Below the pieces are notes generated by a model, which did not search any database, was not told the origin of the DNA, and worked only from the letters and a program-made list of their open reading frames with translations. Below, one piece after another: positions 30,063 through 37,826 of a DNA stretch of 64,000 nucleotides. The translations under genes were made by a program, and so were the position numbers. How positions within the stretch are numbered: position 1 is the first letter of the stretch; every line of letters starts with the position of its first letter. The DNA is from Curvibacter soli (GTDB lineage Bacteria; Pseudomonadota; Gammaproteobacteria; Burkholderiales; Burkholderiaceae_C): contig NZ_JARGEN010000058.1 in assembly GCF_029211125.1 (NCBI RefSeq), positions 1 through 64,000 of the forward strand. Direction: 5' to 3'.

Positions 30063-30611
30063 CTACTCCTTGCGCACCCAGTAGCCGGCGGGGGTGAAGG
30101 CGCCGTTGGCCTCCAGGTAAGGGCGGGTGAGGGATTGGTCGCCGACCAGCAGGGTCAGGCGGTACAGGTTGGAATAGGTCGCCTGGTCCAGCACGTAGCG
30201 CAGCGGCAGCACCGCCGGGGTGGCGGGGGCGCCAGCGACGTCGGTGGGCGCGCTGGCCAGGGCCTGCGGGGCCTGCGGGGCCTGCGCCTTGGCGCCCGCC
30301 GGGTCGAACTCCTGCAAGGCATAGCCCTTGTCGCGCAGCGCCTTGACCAGGAACTGGCCGAACGCGTCGGGCGTGGGCTGCTGTAGCTCCAGGCGGGTCT
30401 TGGCCGGCAGGTAGAGCGCCGCGAGTCGCTGCGCCGCGGCGTCCGCGAGTTGCTGCTGGCGCTCGGCGGCGACGGTCTGGACGAAGTTGCCGTAAGGGGA
30501 CGCAGGGGTGGCGCAGCCGCTCAGCGCGAAGGCGAGCGCGCAGGCCAGCATGCAGACGGGCGCGGCGCTGGGCGTGCGGGTGGGCGCGAGGGCGGGTGCG
30601 GTCTTGCGCAT
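30063..30611 (-). CDS. trbH: TrbH-like lipoprotein (VirB7 role)
   Basis: This 182-residue protein has a lipoprotein signal (lipobox ALSGC at about residue 33). It occupies the trbH position between trbG and trbI, as in RP4. Sequence features are weak: a helical region after the lipid anchor, a short QAPQAPQAL repeat near residue 110, and a C-terminal beta-rich part (LPLRYVLDQATYSNLYRLTLL). By position and lipidation it should be the outer-membrane lipoprotein that stabilises TrbG. The name rests on context more than on sequence. Confidence 0.72.
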   Translation of the reverse strand: MRKTAPALAPTRTPSAAPVCMLACALAFALSGCATPASPYGNFVQTVAAERQQQLADAAAQRLAALYLPAKTRLELQQPTPDAFGQFLVKALRDKGYALQEFDPAGAKAQAPQAPQALASAPTDVAGAPATPAVLPLRYVLDQATYSNLYRLTLLVGDQSLTRPYLEANGAFTPAGYWVRKE

Positions 30612-30616
30612 GGCGT

Positions 30617-31585
30617 TCACTTTCTGCGGGTGATCGTCACGCGGTCCTGCCCGCCGCCCACGCCGGCGATCAGGATGGCGCGGTCGAAGACCGTATCGAC
30701 GACGTAGCGGCTGCCCTGCACGCGGTAGTTGACCATCACCGTGTCGTCGTCGCTGAACAGGCCGCCTTCCTGGCGCACGACCAGCAGCGTCGGTGCCTCG
30801 GTCTGCGCCATCGCGCCCGGCATTTCGATGATGGTCTTGCGGCCGTCGTTGTAGACGCGCACCGGCTTCCACGACGCCGTGCCGGCGAGGTCGTAGTCGA
30901 ATGAGAGGTCGCCCAGGTACTCGCCGGTCTGCGGAATGGTGCGCTCGCTGCGCTCGCGCGTCTCGCGCTTCTTGACTGCCTCCCACTTGGCGAGGGCGTC
31001 CTCGGGGTACGCGAACGCGACCTGCGGCATGTATTCGGTGCGGTGCGAGCGCAACCGCAGGTGGTAGGCGCGGCGGTTGGTGGTGACGACCAGGCTGGTG
31101 GCCAGGCCCACGTCCATCGGCTTGATGATGAGGTGCTGGGTTTCGCCGGCGCCGCTGCCGGTGATGGCCGGCTCGACCAGCCAGCGCGCAGTGTCGCCCA
31201 GGTTGATGGAGTTGACCTGCTCGCCGGGCTGCAAGGCCACGTCGCACACCTGGAGCACCGCGCACACGATGCTGGGTTGCTGCGCCCCGTACAGGAAGGT
31301 GATCGCTCCATTCGGGCCGGGGGCGGGCATGGGGCTGGCCTCGGCGCCGGTTTCCCAGCGCTTGGCGATGGCGATGGCCGCCTTTTCCTGCTCCGTCAGC
31401 GCCGGGCTGTTCTTGGAGAAGTATTTGTCGGTCAGGTCCTCGGCGGGGGCTGCGGCGTCGGCGGCAGGCGCCGCAGGCAGGACTGATTCGTCGCCGGGAG
31501 CGGCCCAGGCCCCTGCGGGCACGGCCAGCACGGCGCTCAGGAGCGCGGCGGAGATGTTCTTCTTCATGGTGGATAGCCTCGTCAT
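30617..31585 (-). CDS. trbG: TrbG, VirB9-family outer-membrane channel protein
   Basis: This 322-residue secreted protein (signal peptide ending AGAWA) is of the VirB9/TrbG family and forms the outer-membrane core complex with TrbI and TrbH. The family core is visible as ITFLYGAQQPSIVCAVLQVCDVALQPGE and TSLVVTTNRRAYHLRLRS. The C-terminal domain has FDYDL and KPVRVYNDGRKTIIEMP. The ATG at 31585 overlaps the trbF stop by one base (TGATG); an internal ATG at 31567 (MKKNIS) could also serve. Confidence 0.93.
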   Translation of the reverse strand: MTRLSTMKKNISAALLSAVLAVPAGAWAAPGDESVLPAAPAADAAAPAEDLTDKYFSKNSPALTEQEKAAIAIAKRWETGAEASPMPAPGPNGAITFLYGAQQPSIVCAVLQVCDVALQPGEQVNSINLGDTARWLVEPAITGSGAGETQHLIIKPMDVGLATSLVVTTNRRAYHLRLRSHRTEYMPQVAFAYPEDALAKWEAVKKRETRERSERTIPQTGEYLGDLSFDYDLAGTASWKPVRVYNDGRKTIIEMPGAMAQTEAPTLLVVRQEGGLFSDDDTVMVNYRVQGSRYVVDTVFDRAILIAGVGGGQDRVTITRRK

Positions 31586-32364
31586 CAAAGAAGGCGCGAC
31601 CAGGAGAAATCGCGCACGTAGATGCCCATCGGGTTGTTGCGCAGTTGCTCGTCCGTGGTCTGCGTGGTGGGTTCGGAGACATGGACCGTGACCAGGGCGC
31701 GCATGGTCACCGGCGCGCCCTTGGGCACGCCCTGGCGGTCACGGACGAGTTCCTCCCAGTCGATCTGCCAGGTGTCGGGCGACTGCGGCAGCACCGACTT
31801 GATCTCGACGTTGACCATTTCCTTGGCCGCGCGCTTGAACGGGCTGGATTCGGGCGTGCCGTTGAGCCATTCGTTCATCTTGGCCGTAGCCGGGTCATTG
31901 GGCGACAGCTTGGAGTACACGCGGAGCACGGCCTTGCGCTCCAGGGCCACGTCGGGCGACACCATGCGGGCGTCGGCGATGAATTCGGCCACCGATGCGT
32001 GGATGATCCGGGGGTCGGCGCGGGCGGCGGCCTGCGCCGGGCCGGCGGCCAGCACCTGGCCGTGCTTGTCCACCTCCACCACGTAGGGGATGAACTTGGA
32101 CTGGCTGCCGATGTAGATCACCCCGCCGACGCCGGCCAGCGCAATCAGCAGCGAGAGGATGCCGACCATCTGCCAGGTCTGCCGCGACGACACGACGGCG
32201 CCCACGTGCTCGTTCCAGGAGCGGCGGGCGGTGAGGTACGGGTTCTCGGCCTCGCCCTGGCGGCGGCCGCCGTCGAGCTTGGCGCTGGAGCGCCGGGGGT
32301 CGAGCGGGTCGTGGCTGGCGGGCCGCTTGAAGATCATGCCTTTCAGGGTGTCGGAGAAGCTCAT
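31585..32364 (-). CDS. trbF: TrbF, VirB8-family inner-membrane protein
   Basis: This 259-residue bitopic protein has a cytosolic N terminus (about 1-65), one transmembrane helix (MVGILSLLIALAGVGGVIYIG) and a periplasmic VirB8-like domain. The domain begins FIPYVVEVDKHGQVLAAGPA and includes IDWEELVRDRQG. VirB8 proteins nucleate channel assembly. The ATG at 32364 overlaps the trbE stop (ATGA). Confidence 0.93.
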   Translation of the reverse strand: MSFSDTLKGMIFKRPASHDPLDPRRSSAKLDGGRRQGEAENPYLTARRSWNEHVGAVVSSRQTWQMVGILSLLIALAGVGGVIYIGSQSKFIPYVVEVDKHGQVLAAGPAQAAARADPRIIHASVAEFIADARMVSPDVALERKAVLRVYSKLSPNDPATAKMNEWLNGTPESSPFKRAAKEMVNVEIKSVLPQSPDTWQIDWEELVRDRQGVPKGAPVTMRALVTVHVSEPTTQTTDEQLRNNPMGIYVRDFSWSRLL

Positions 32365-34919
32365 GCGGCCTCCAGGTAATTGTTGAGGTTCAGGCCCCGG
32401 TCGGCCAGCCACTCGTGCACCCAATCATGGCCATACTTGGCTTCGAGGCTCTTGATGGTGGCGACCGATTCCTTGTCGGTCGCGCCGACGAAGGCCAGGG
32501 CCAGCGGGCCCAGGGCGAGGTCGTAGAGGCGGCGGCCGTTCTCCGACACGTAGTAGTAGTGGCGCTTCGGGATGGCGGTGGACAGGATTTCGAGCTGGCG
32601 CGTGTTGAGGCCCATGCGGCGGTAAAGCGCGGCGGTGTCCTCGTTGCGGGCGTAGATGTTGGGCAGGAAGATCTTGGTCGCGGTCGATTCGACGATCACG
32701 TCCAGGATGCCGCTGCCCGCCGCGTCGGACAGGCTCTGCGTGGCCATGAGGACGAGGCAGTTTGCCTTGCGCAGCACCTTGAGCCATTCGCGGATCTTGG
32801 CGCGGAACGCCGGGTGGCCGAGCATGAGCCAGGCTTCGTCGAGGATGATGACGGCGGGCTGGCCCTTCAGGCTGCTCTCGATGCGGCGGAACAGGTAGAG
32901 CAGAACCGGCAGCGCGTACTTCTCGCCCAGGTTCATCAGGTCTTCAATCTCGAACACCGTGAAGTCGGAGAGCGCCAGGCCGTCCTCCTCGGCATCGAGC
33001 AGGTGGCCCATCGCGCCGTCCACCGTGTACTGCTTGATCGCCTCGCGGATCGTCTCGTCTTGGATCGTCACGGAAAACTCCGAGAGCGTGCGCGCCCCGC
33101 TGGCGTGCATGCTCATGACCGCATTGCCGATCTCGTTGCGCTGCGCGGGCGTGGTGGCCACGCCGTTGAGCGACAGGATGGTGTCTATCCACTCCATCGC
33201 CCAGGCCCGGTCGCCCCGCGTCCCGAGGAACTGGAGCGGGCAGAAGGCCAGGCGACTGTCGTCGGCGGCCACGGTGAAGTGCAGGCCGCTCGTGCCCTTG
33301 GTGCCGGCCCGGATCCCGGCGGCGAGCGGGTACATCGACATGCCCTTGTCGAAGGCGTAGATCGACATGCCGGCATAGCGGCGGAACTGCGCGGCGATGA
33401 TGCCCAGGTGCGTCGATTTGCCGGCGCCGGTCGGGCCGAAGATGAAAGTGTGGCCGAGATCGCGCACGTGCAGGTTCAGCCGAAAGGGCGTGGCGCCCAC
33501 CGTGACGCAGTGCATCAGCGCGGGCGACAGCGGCGGGTACATCGGGCACGGCGCGGTGGCGCTGCCGGTCCAGATGGAGCTGGTGGGCAGCAGGTCGGCC
33601 AGGTTCATCGTGTTGATGAGCGGCCTGCGCACGTTCTCGACGCCGTGGCCCGGCAGACTGCCCAGATAGGCGTCGAGCGTGTTGATGGTTTCGATGCGGG
33701 CGGCAAAGCCCAGGCGGTTGACGGCCTTCTCGACTTGCAGCGCCGCGGTGCCGAGGCGGTCGCGGTCCTCGTCCATGAGCACGACGACGCTGGTGAAGTA
33801 GCCGGCGGCCACCAGGCCGCTGCTGACCTCGGCGATCGCGGCGTCGGCGTCGCCCACCATCGAGAGCGCATCCTGGTTGACCTGGCCGGTGCCGGTGTTG
33901 AACACCTGGTCGAAGAAGCCGCGCACCTTCTGCCGCCACTTCTTGCGGAACTTCTCCAGGTGCGCCAGCGACTCGTGCTGGTCCATGAAGATGAAGCGGC
34001 TCGACCAGCGGTATTCGCTGGGCAACTCGCCCAGGGACGAGAGGATGCCGGGCGCGGACTCCATGGGGAATCCCTCCACCGCGACCACCTGGATGAACCG
34101 GCGGCCAATCTTGGGCACGACGCCGCCCCAGAGCTCCTGCCCGCCGATCAGGGCATCCAGGTACATCGGGTTGTCGGGAAGCTGCATCGGGTGGTGCAGT
34201 CCCGTCACGCAGAACTGGAGCCAGCTCAGGAAGTCGTCGTGCGTGGTCTTGCGGCCCTCCTCGGTGACGATCTTCTGGCCGCGCAGCCGGGTCAGCTTGA
34301 GCGCGGAGGACAGGCGCGACTCCAGGCTGGTGGTTTCGCGCTTGAACTGCTCGATCAGGCTGGCCGTGCGGGCCTGGTGGCCCGGGGGCCGTGCGTCGTC
34401 GTCGAACATCAGCTCGACGAACCTGCGCTGGGCCAGCACCGGCGGGAACCAGGTGATGGTGAAGACGAAGTAGCCTTCGTACATCGTGCCCAGCCCCTCG
34501 AAGAGCTGGCGGCGCTCCTCGTCGATCGCGGCGGAAACCGGGTCGCAGAAGCGGGACACGCCTCCTTCGGAATATCTGGGCGCCGGGCGGCGCACGGCAT
34601 CGACGTGCGCCATCCAGCCGCTGCCCAGGCTGGAGAGGGCCTGGTTGATGCGAAACGACACCGTTTCCCGCTGCTCATCGGTGCTGCTGGCGTTGTCGTC
34701 GCCCTGGTACAGCCAGGCGGCCATGAAGGCGCCGTTCTTGCATACGATCACGCCGTCGTCCACCACGGCGGCGTAGTTGAGCAAGTCGGCCAGGCCCGCG
34801 TCCCTGGAGCGGTGCTTCTTGAGCTTGACCTCGGCGTTGACCGCGCGGATGCGGGAGAACAGGATGAGCAGCAGCAGCACCCCGAGGAACGCAATGGCGA
34901 ATGCGATCGCTTGGATCAT
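32361..34919 (-). CDS. trbE: TrbE, VirB4-family T4SS ATPase
   Basis: This 852-residue VirB4 ATPase powers pilus assembly and substrate passage at the inner membrane. An N-terminal membrane helix (IAFAIAFLGVLLLLILF) precedes the CagE/TrbE domain (about 30-420). The ATPase domain has Walker A FIFGPTGAGKSTHLG (about residue 490), Walker B AVIILDEAWLML (about 695) and the downstream LVLMATQSLSDA motif. The full family length is present with no disruptions. It overlaps trbD and trbF by four bases each. Confidence 0.96.
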   Translation of the reverse strand: MIQAIAFAIAFLGVLLLLILFSRIRAVNAEVKLKKHRSRDAGLADLLNYAAVVDDGVIVCKNGAFMAAWLYQGDDNASSTDEQRETVSFRINQALSSLGSGWMAHVDAVRRPAPRYSEGGVSRFCDPVSAAIDEERRQLFEGLGTMYEGYFVFTITWFPPVLAQRRFVELMFDDDARPPGHQARTASLIEQFKRETTSLESRLSSALKLTRLRGQKIVTEEGRKTTHDDFLSWLQFCVTGLHHPMQLPDNPMYLDALIGGQELWGGVVPKIGRRFIQVVAVEGFPMESAPGILSSLGELPSEYRWSSRFIFMDQHESLAHLEKFRKKWRQKVRGFFDQVFNTGTGQVNQDALSMVGDADAAIAEVSSGLVAAGYFTSVVVLMDEDRDRLGTAALQVEKAVNRLGFAARIETINTLDAYLGSLPGHGVENVRRPLINTMNLADLLPTSSIWTGSATAPCPMYPPLSPALMHCVTVGATPFRLNLHVRDLGHTFIFGPTGAGKSTHLGIIAAQFRRYAGMSIYAFDKGMSMYPLAAGIRAGTKGTSGLHFTVAADDSRLAFCPLQFLGTRGDRAWAMEWIDTILSLNGVATTPAQRNEIGNAVMSMHASGARTLSEFSVTIQDETIREAIKQYTVDGAMGHLLDAEEDGLALSDFTVFEIEDLMNLGEKYALPVLLYLFRRIESSLKGQPAVIILDEAWLMLGHPAFRAKIREWLKVLRKANCLVLMATQSLSDAAGSGILDVIVESTATKIFLPNIYARNEDTAALYRRMGLNTRQLEILSTAIPKRHYYYVSENGRRLYDLALGPLALAFVGATDKESVATIKSLEAKYGHDWVHEWLADRGLNLNNYLEAA

Positions 34920-35227
34920 TTGTACTGCGCCCCCTGGCTCGGCGTGTTGTCGCGGAAGGGCGTGCTGCGGGCCGGGTAGTAGGGCTTGTACCGGCGGTGC
35001 CGCAGGTAGACGTGGCGCAGTTTCGGGTCGGACTTGGCCATCAGTCGCAGGGCGAAGAGGGCGCCGAACCACAGCGCGATGCCGAACACCGTCGCCCGCA
35101 TGTCCTGCGCGCTGAAGGTCAGCGCACCGGCCAGCAGGCCCGAGAACATCACCAGTTCACGGTCGCCACCCATGAACAGGTTCTCCCGGTTGCCGGCCCG
35201 ACGGATGGGAATCGCGCGCAGCGCCAT
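34916..35227 (-). CDS. trbD: TrbD, VirB3-like protein
   Basis: This 103-residue inner-membrane protein has two short hydrophobic segments (FSGLLAGALTFSA and ATVFGIALWFGALFAL) and a basic C terminus ending in HRRYKPYYPARSTPF. Position, size and the N-terminal IPIRRAGNRENLFMGGDREL block match TrbD of IncP-type systems (VirB3). It lies 3 bp after trbC and overlaps trbE (ATGA). Confidence 0.92.
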   Translation of the reverse strand: MALRAIPIRRAGNRENLFMGGDRELVMFSGLLAGALTFSAQDMRATVFGIALWFGALFALRLMAKSDPKLRHVYLRHRRYKPYYPARSTPFRDNTPSQGAQYK

Positions 35228-35230
35228 GGT

Positions 35231-35665
35231 TCAGCCGATCCGGCGCACCGTGGCGGCGTGGGTCGCCAGGCCCTCTGCCTGGTGCGGCGCGCCGCCGGTC
35301 AGGACGGCGATTTCCGCGCCGCGGCCGAAGAAGGTGCTCATCATGTTCTGCGCGCCCACCAGCAGGGCCATGACCAGGACGATGAAGATCAGGGTGCGGA
35401 AGAAGCCGTTGAGCTCGCCGCCGAAGATCAACACGCCGCCGGCGACGACGATGCCGATGATCGATATCGCGAAGGCCACGGGTCCTGTGACGGATGTGCG
35501 CAGGTTGGTCAGCCAGCTTTCGTACGGCAGGGAGCCGCCCGTGCCTTCGGAGGCGAAGGCGGCATGCGGGGCCAGCAGGAGGAACGTCAGGACGGCGAAC
35601 AGGCCCAGGTAGAACAGGGCGCTGCGGGGGGCGCGGAACGCGGGGATGGCGGCTACTGCTTGCAT
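35231..35665 (-). CDS. trbC: TrbC, IncP-type pilin precursor (VirB2)
   Basis: This 144-residue prepilin has a long signal peptide ending AAFA at residue 38, and a mature chain starting [14 protein letters not shown]. It has two hydrophobic helices and the stretch [12 protein letters not shown]. From memory, RP4 TrbC has almost the same mature sequence; RP4 pilin is a 78-residue circle closed after GRG by TraF, which removes AEIA. Counting here from Ser39 to that glycine (Gly116) also gives 78 residues. The ATG at 35665 follows a GAGGAG ribosome-binding site; a TTG three codons upstream is less likely. Confidence 0.94.
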   Translation of the reverse strand: MQAVAAIPAFRAPRSALFYLGLFAVLTFLLLAPHAAFASEGTGGSLPYESWLTNLRTSVTGPVAFAISIIGIVVAGGVLIFGGELNGFFRTLIFIVLVMALLVGAQNMMSTFFGRGAEIAVLTGGAPHQAEGLATHAATVRRIG

Positions 35666-35678
35666 GGTTCTCAACTCC

Positions 35679-36644
35679 TCAGAGGGTCTTGGTGGTGTAT
35701 TGGCCGTTGGCGAACCCGGAAACCTCGAGGATTCCCTGGATGCGCCGCGAGCCGTCGGGCGTGCGGGCGATGTGGACGACCACGTGAACCGCCTCGCCGA
35801 TCAGCGGTTCAATGGGTTTCGGGGAATCGGGGTGCATGCTGATGAGCATGGCGAGCCGGTCCAGCCCGGCGCGGGCGTTGTTGGCGTGCAGGGTGGCGGC
35901 GCCGCCCTCGTGCCCGGTGTTCCAGGCCATCAGCAGGTCCAGCGCCTCGGGGCCGCGCACCTCGCCGACGAGGATGCGGTCGGGGCGCATGCGCAGCGTG
36001 GTCTTCAGCAGCGCGGTCATGTCCACGTCCAGGCTGGTGTGGTACTGGACGTGGTTCTCGGCGGCGCACTGGATTTCGCCGGTGTCCTCGATGATGAAGA
36101 CCCGCTCGGTGGGGTCCTGCACCACCATCTCGTGGATGATGGCGTTCACCAGCGTGGTTTTGCCCGAGCCGGTGCCGCCGATCACCAGGATGTTGCGGTG
36201 CGCCTGCACGGCGGCAATCAGCGATTCGCGCTGCTGCGCCGTCATGATCCCGCGCTCGACGTACTGCGCCAGGGTGAAGATGGCGACCGCCTTCTTGCGG
36301 ATCGCGAAGGTCGGCGCGGGCACCACCGGCGGAAGCTGCCCGGCGAAGCGGGAGCCGTCTAAGGGCAGCTCGCCTTCGAGGATCGGCTTCTGCCGCGTGA
36401 CCTCCTTGCCGTGGTAGCCGGCGACGGTTTCGATCACCGCCTGGGCCTGCGCCACGCGCATCGAGCCGATGCACTTCATCGGCTCGCCTAGGCGCTCCTG
36501 CCACAGCTTGCCGTCGGCATTGAGCATGATCTCGACGGTCCTGGGGTCGTTCAGAACGGCCAGCAGTTCCGGCCCCATGTCGCGTTCGAGCTTCTTCTTC
36601 GCGCGCTCCTTGATGGAGCTGAACTCCTGCTTTTGTTCGGTCAT
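35679..36644 (-). CDS. trbB: TrbB, VirB11-family traffic ATPase
   Basis: This 321-residue hexameric ATPase of the secretion/traffic family energises pilus biogenesis. The N-terminal domain ([17 protein letters not shown]) is followed by Walker [19 protein letters not shown] (near residue 160). After that come the Asp box [12 protein letters not shown], Walker [20 protein letters not shown], and the His box [18 protein letters not shown]. It is the first gene of the trb operon, as in RP4. No upstream traG or traR homologue is present. Confidence 0.95.
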   Translation of the reverse strand: MTEQKQEFSSIKERAKKKLERDMGPELLAVLNDPRTVEIMLNADGKLWQERLGEPMKCIGSMRVAQAQAVIETVAGYHGKEVTRQKPILEGELPLDGSRFAGQLPPVVPAPTFAIRKKAVAIFTLAQYVERGIMTAQQRESLIAAVQAHRNILVIGGTGSGKTTLVNAIIHEMVVQDPTERVFIIEDTGEIQCAAENHVQYHTSLDVDMTALLKTTLRMRPDRILVGEVRGPEALDLLMAWNTGHEGGAATLHANNARAGLDRLAMLISMHPDSPKPIEPLIGEAVHVVVHIARTPDGSRRIQGILEVSGFANGQYTTKTL

Positions 36645-37051
36645 CTCGTCGGTCCCTGGAAGTCCACGCTGGGCGATCCGGCTTTCAAGAGGCGGTTCGG
36701 CGGGCGCAACCGCCTGCCGCGGGGCGACGATGCTCGTGGGCGCGGGGCAATCCTGGCGCGCCCCGCGAGGCGGGCTGCGGGTTGGATGCCCGGCCCGGGG
36801 CCTGGGGCCGGGCCTGCAAGAAGAAGGCAGGGGATGGGTCTTCTCTGCAAAGACGGTGCATGAGGTTCTCGGCGGCTTCGGAATGGCACAAGGGCAGAGG
36901 GATGCAGCGCTTGCGGCAATGGTTTCCGGATGCAGCCCCCCTCTCTTTGGCCCAGTCTAGGCAGGGGCTACTAGAAAGGCCATCCCCCGAAAGTGTGAAT
37001 TTTTGGGGACTTTTGGGGATTTCCGAGGAATTACAACTTCGCTTGCAAGGG
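36645..37051 (-). promoter_or_regulatory. 407-bp region upstream of trbB
   Basis: I see no convincing gene here. It must contain the trb promoter. On the minus strand an iterated CCCCAAAAGTCCCCAAAAAT lies at 37000-37019. No KorA-like (GTTTAGCTAAAC) or KorB-like (TTTAGCSGCTAAA) operator of IncP-1 plasmids was found. The sequence ATTTTTGGG at 36999-37007 also occurs at 24312-24320, just outside the other edge of the module. Confidence 0.45.
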
Positions 37052-37552
37052 CTACGCCTGTGCTCCGGTCACCGACGGGTCGGTGTACACCAACTCGAGC
37101 GGGTAGCGCCGGCCCGCGAGGTAGTCCTCCAGGCAGCGCAGCAGCAGCGGGCTGCGGTGGCGCTCGGGGCAGGCGCGGATCTCGTCGGGCGTCATCCACA
37201 GCGTGCGCACGATGCCCGTGTCGAGCGCGCGCCAGGCGTGGTGCGTGCCCACCGCGCCCGCGAAGGCGAAGCGCAGGTAGGTCACGTCGTCGCCCGTGTC
37301 GCTGCGCCGGAAACGCGAGATGTATACGCCCACCAGCGCCGTGGGCGTGAAGTCGTAGGCCGATTCTTCCAGCGCCTCGCGCGCGCAGCCCTGGGCCGGC
37401 GTCTCACCCGGGTCCAGGTGCCCGGCGGGGTTGTTGAGCTTCAGTCCCTCGCTGGTGTGTTCTTCCACCAGCAGGAAGCGGCCCTCGTGCTCCATCACCG
37501 CCGCGACGGTGACATTGGGCTTCCATCGCGTCGTGGGGGCCGTGTTTTCCAT
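37052..37552 (-). CDS. nudJ: NUDIX hydrolase, NudJ-like
   Basis: This 166-residue NUDIX enzyme hydrolyses nucleoside di/triphosphates or thiamine pyrophosphates. The N-terminal WKPNVTVAAVMEHEGRFLLVEE and the NUDIX box GHLDPGETPAQGCAREALEESAY (G-x5-E-x7-R-E-x2-E-E pattern) are clear, and both resemble E. coli NudJ (YmfB). nudJ is commonly followed by mnmA on the same strand. Here mnmA is on the same strand but 12.7 kb away, which marks where the trb-traF module entered. ATG 37552 is chosen; longer frames run into an intergenic palindrome. Confidence 0.85.
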   Translation of the reverse strand: MENTAPTTRWKPNVTVAAVMEHEGRFLLVEEHTSEGLKLNNPAGHLDPGETPAQGCAREALEESAYDFTPTALVGVYISRFRRSDTGDDVTYLRFAFAGAVGTHHAWRALDTGIVRTLWMTPDEIRACPERHRSPLLLRCLEDYLAGRRYPLELVYTDPSVTGAQA

Positions 37553-37615
37553 GGCGCGCATTATCGGCATCCCGCTGCGGTTTCCCCCCGATGGCCCTGC
37601 ACCGTGCTTCATGTA

Positions 37616-37785
37616 AGCTAGTGCAGTGTTCAACGCCAAGCAGCACATAAAACCGCGCCTTTTGACGCATGGCGGCGTTGCAAATCCTCGCGATAGCTAC
37701 GGCTATCGCCGCGGTTTGCGCCTTGCCCTGCGCCAAAACGCATCGCTTTTATTGGTGCCGCCAAGCATCGAACACTGCACTAGCT
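37616..37785. repeat. 170-bp long imperfect palindrome with 16-bp perfect terminal inverted repeats
   Basis: The ends are AGCTAGTGCAGTGTTC (37616-37631) and its exact complement (37770-37785). The two halves continue to pair imperfectly up to a central hairpin, CGATAGC-TACG-GCTATCG. The element fills most of the nudJ-pntAA gap and ends 41 bp before the pntAA start, so it may influence its promoter. No coding content. Confidence 0.8.
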
Positions 37786-37826
37786 GACAGCCTCATAACA
37801 TTTATTAACGGGTCGAGGAGACTTCC

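Noticed and set aside
30063-31682. One long fused gene covering trbH and trbG
   Set aside because: The long frame is antiphase to trbG upstream of 30611; a proper lipoprotein start at 30611 and the VirB9 frame of trbG fit better.
25807-36644. Tn4371-family integrative element
   Set aside because: The gene order is that of RP4 (F-G-H-I-J-L-N after E), and no tyrosine integrase, rlxS, traG or rep/par genes are in the window.
24300-37051. tRNA-anchored genomic island
   Set aside because: No tRNA gene was recognised at either edge; only a 9-bp repeat is shared.
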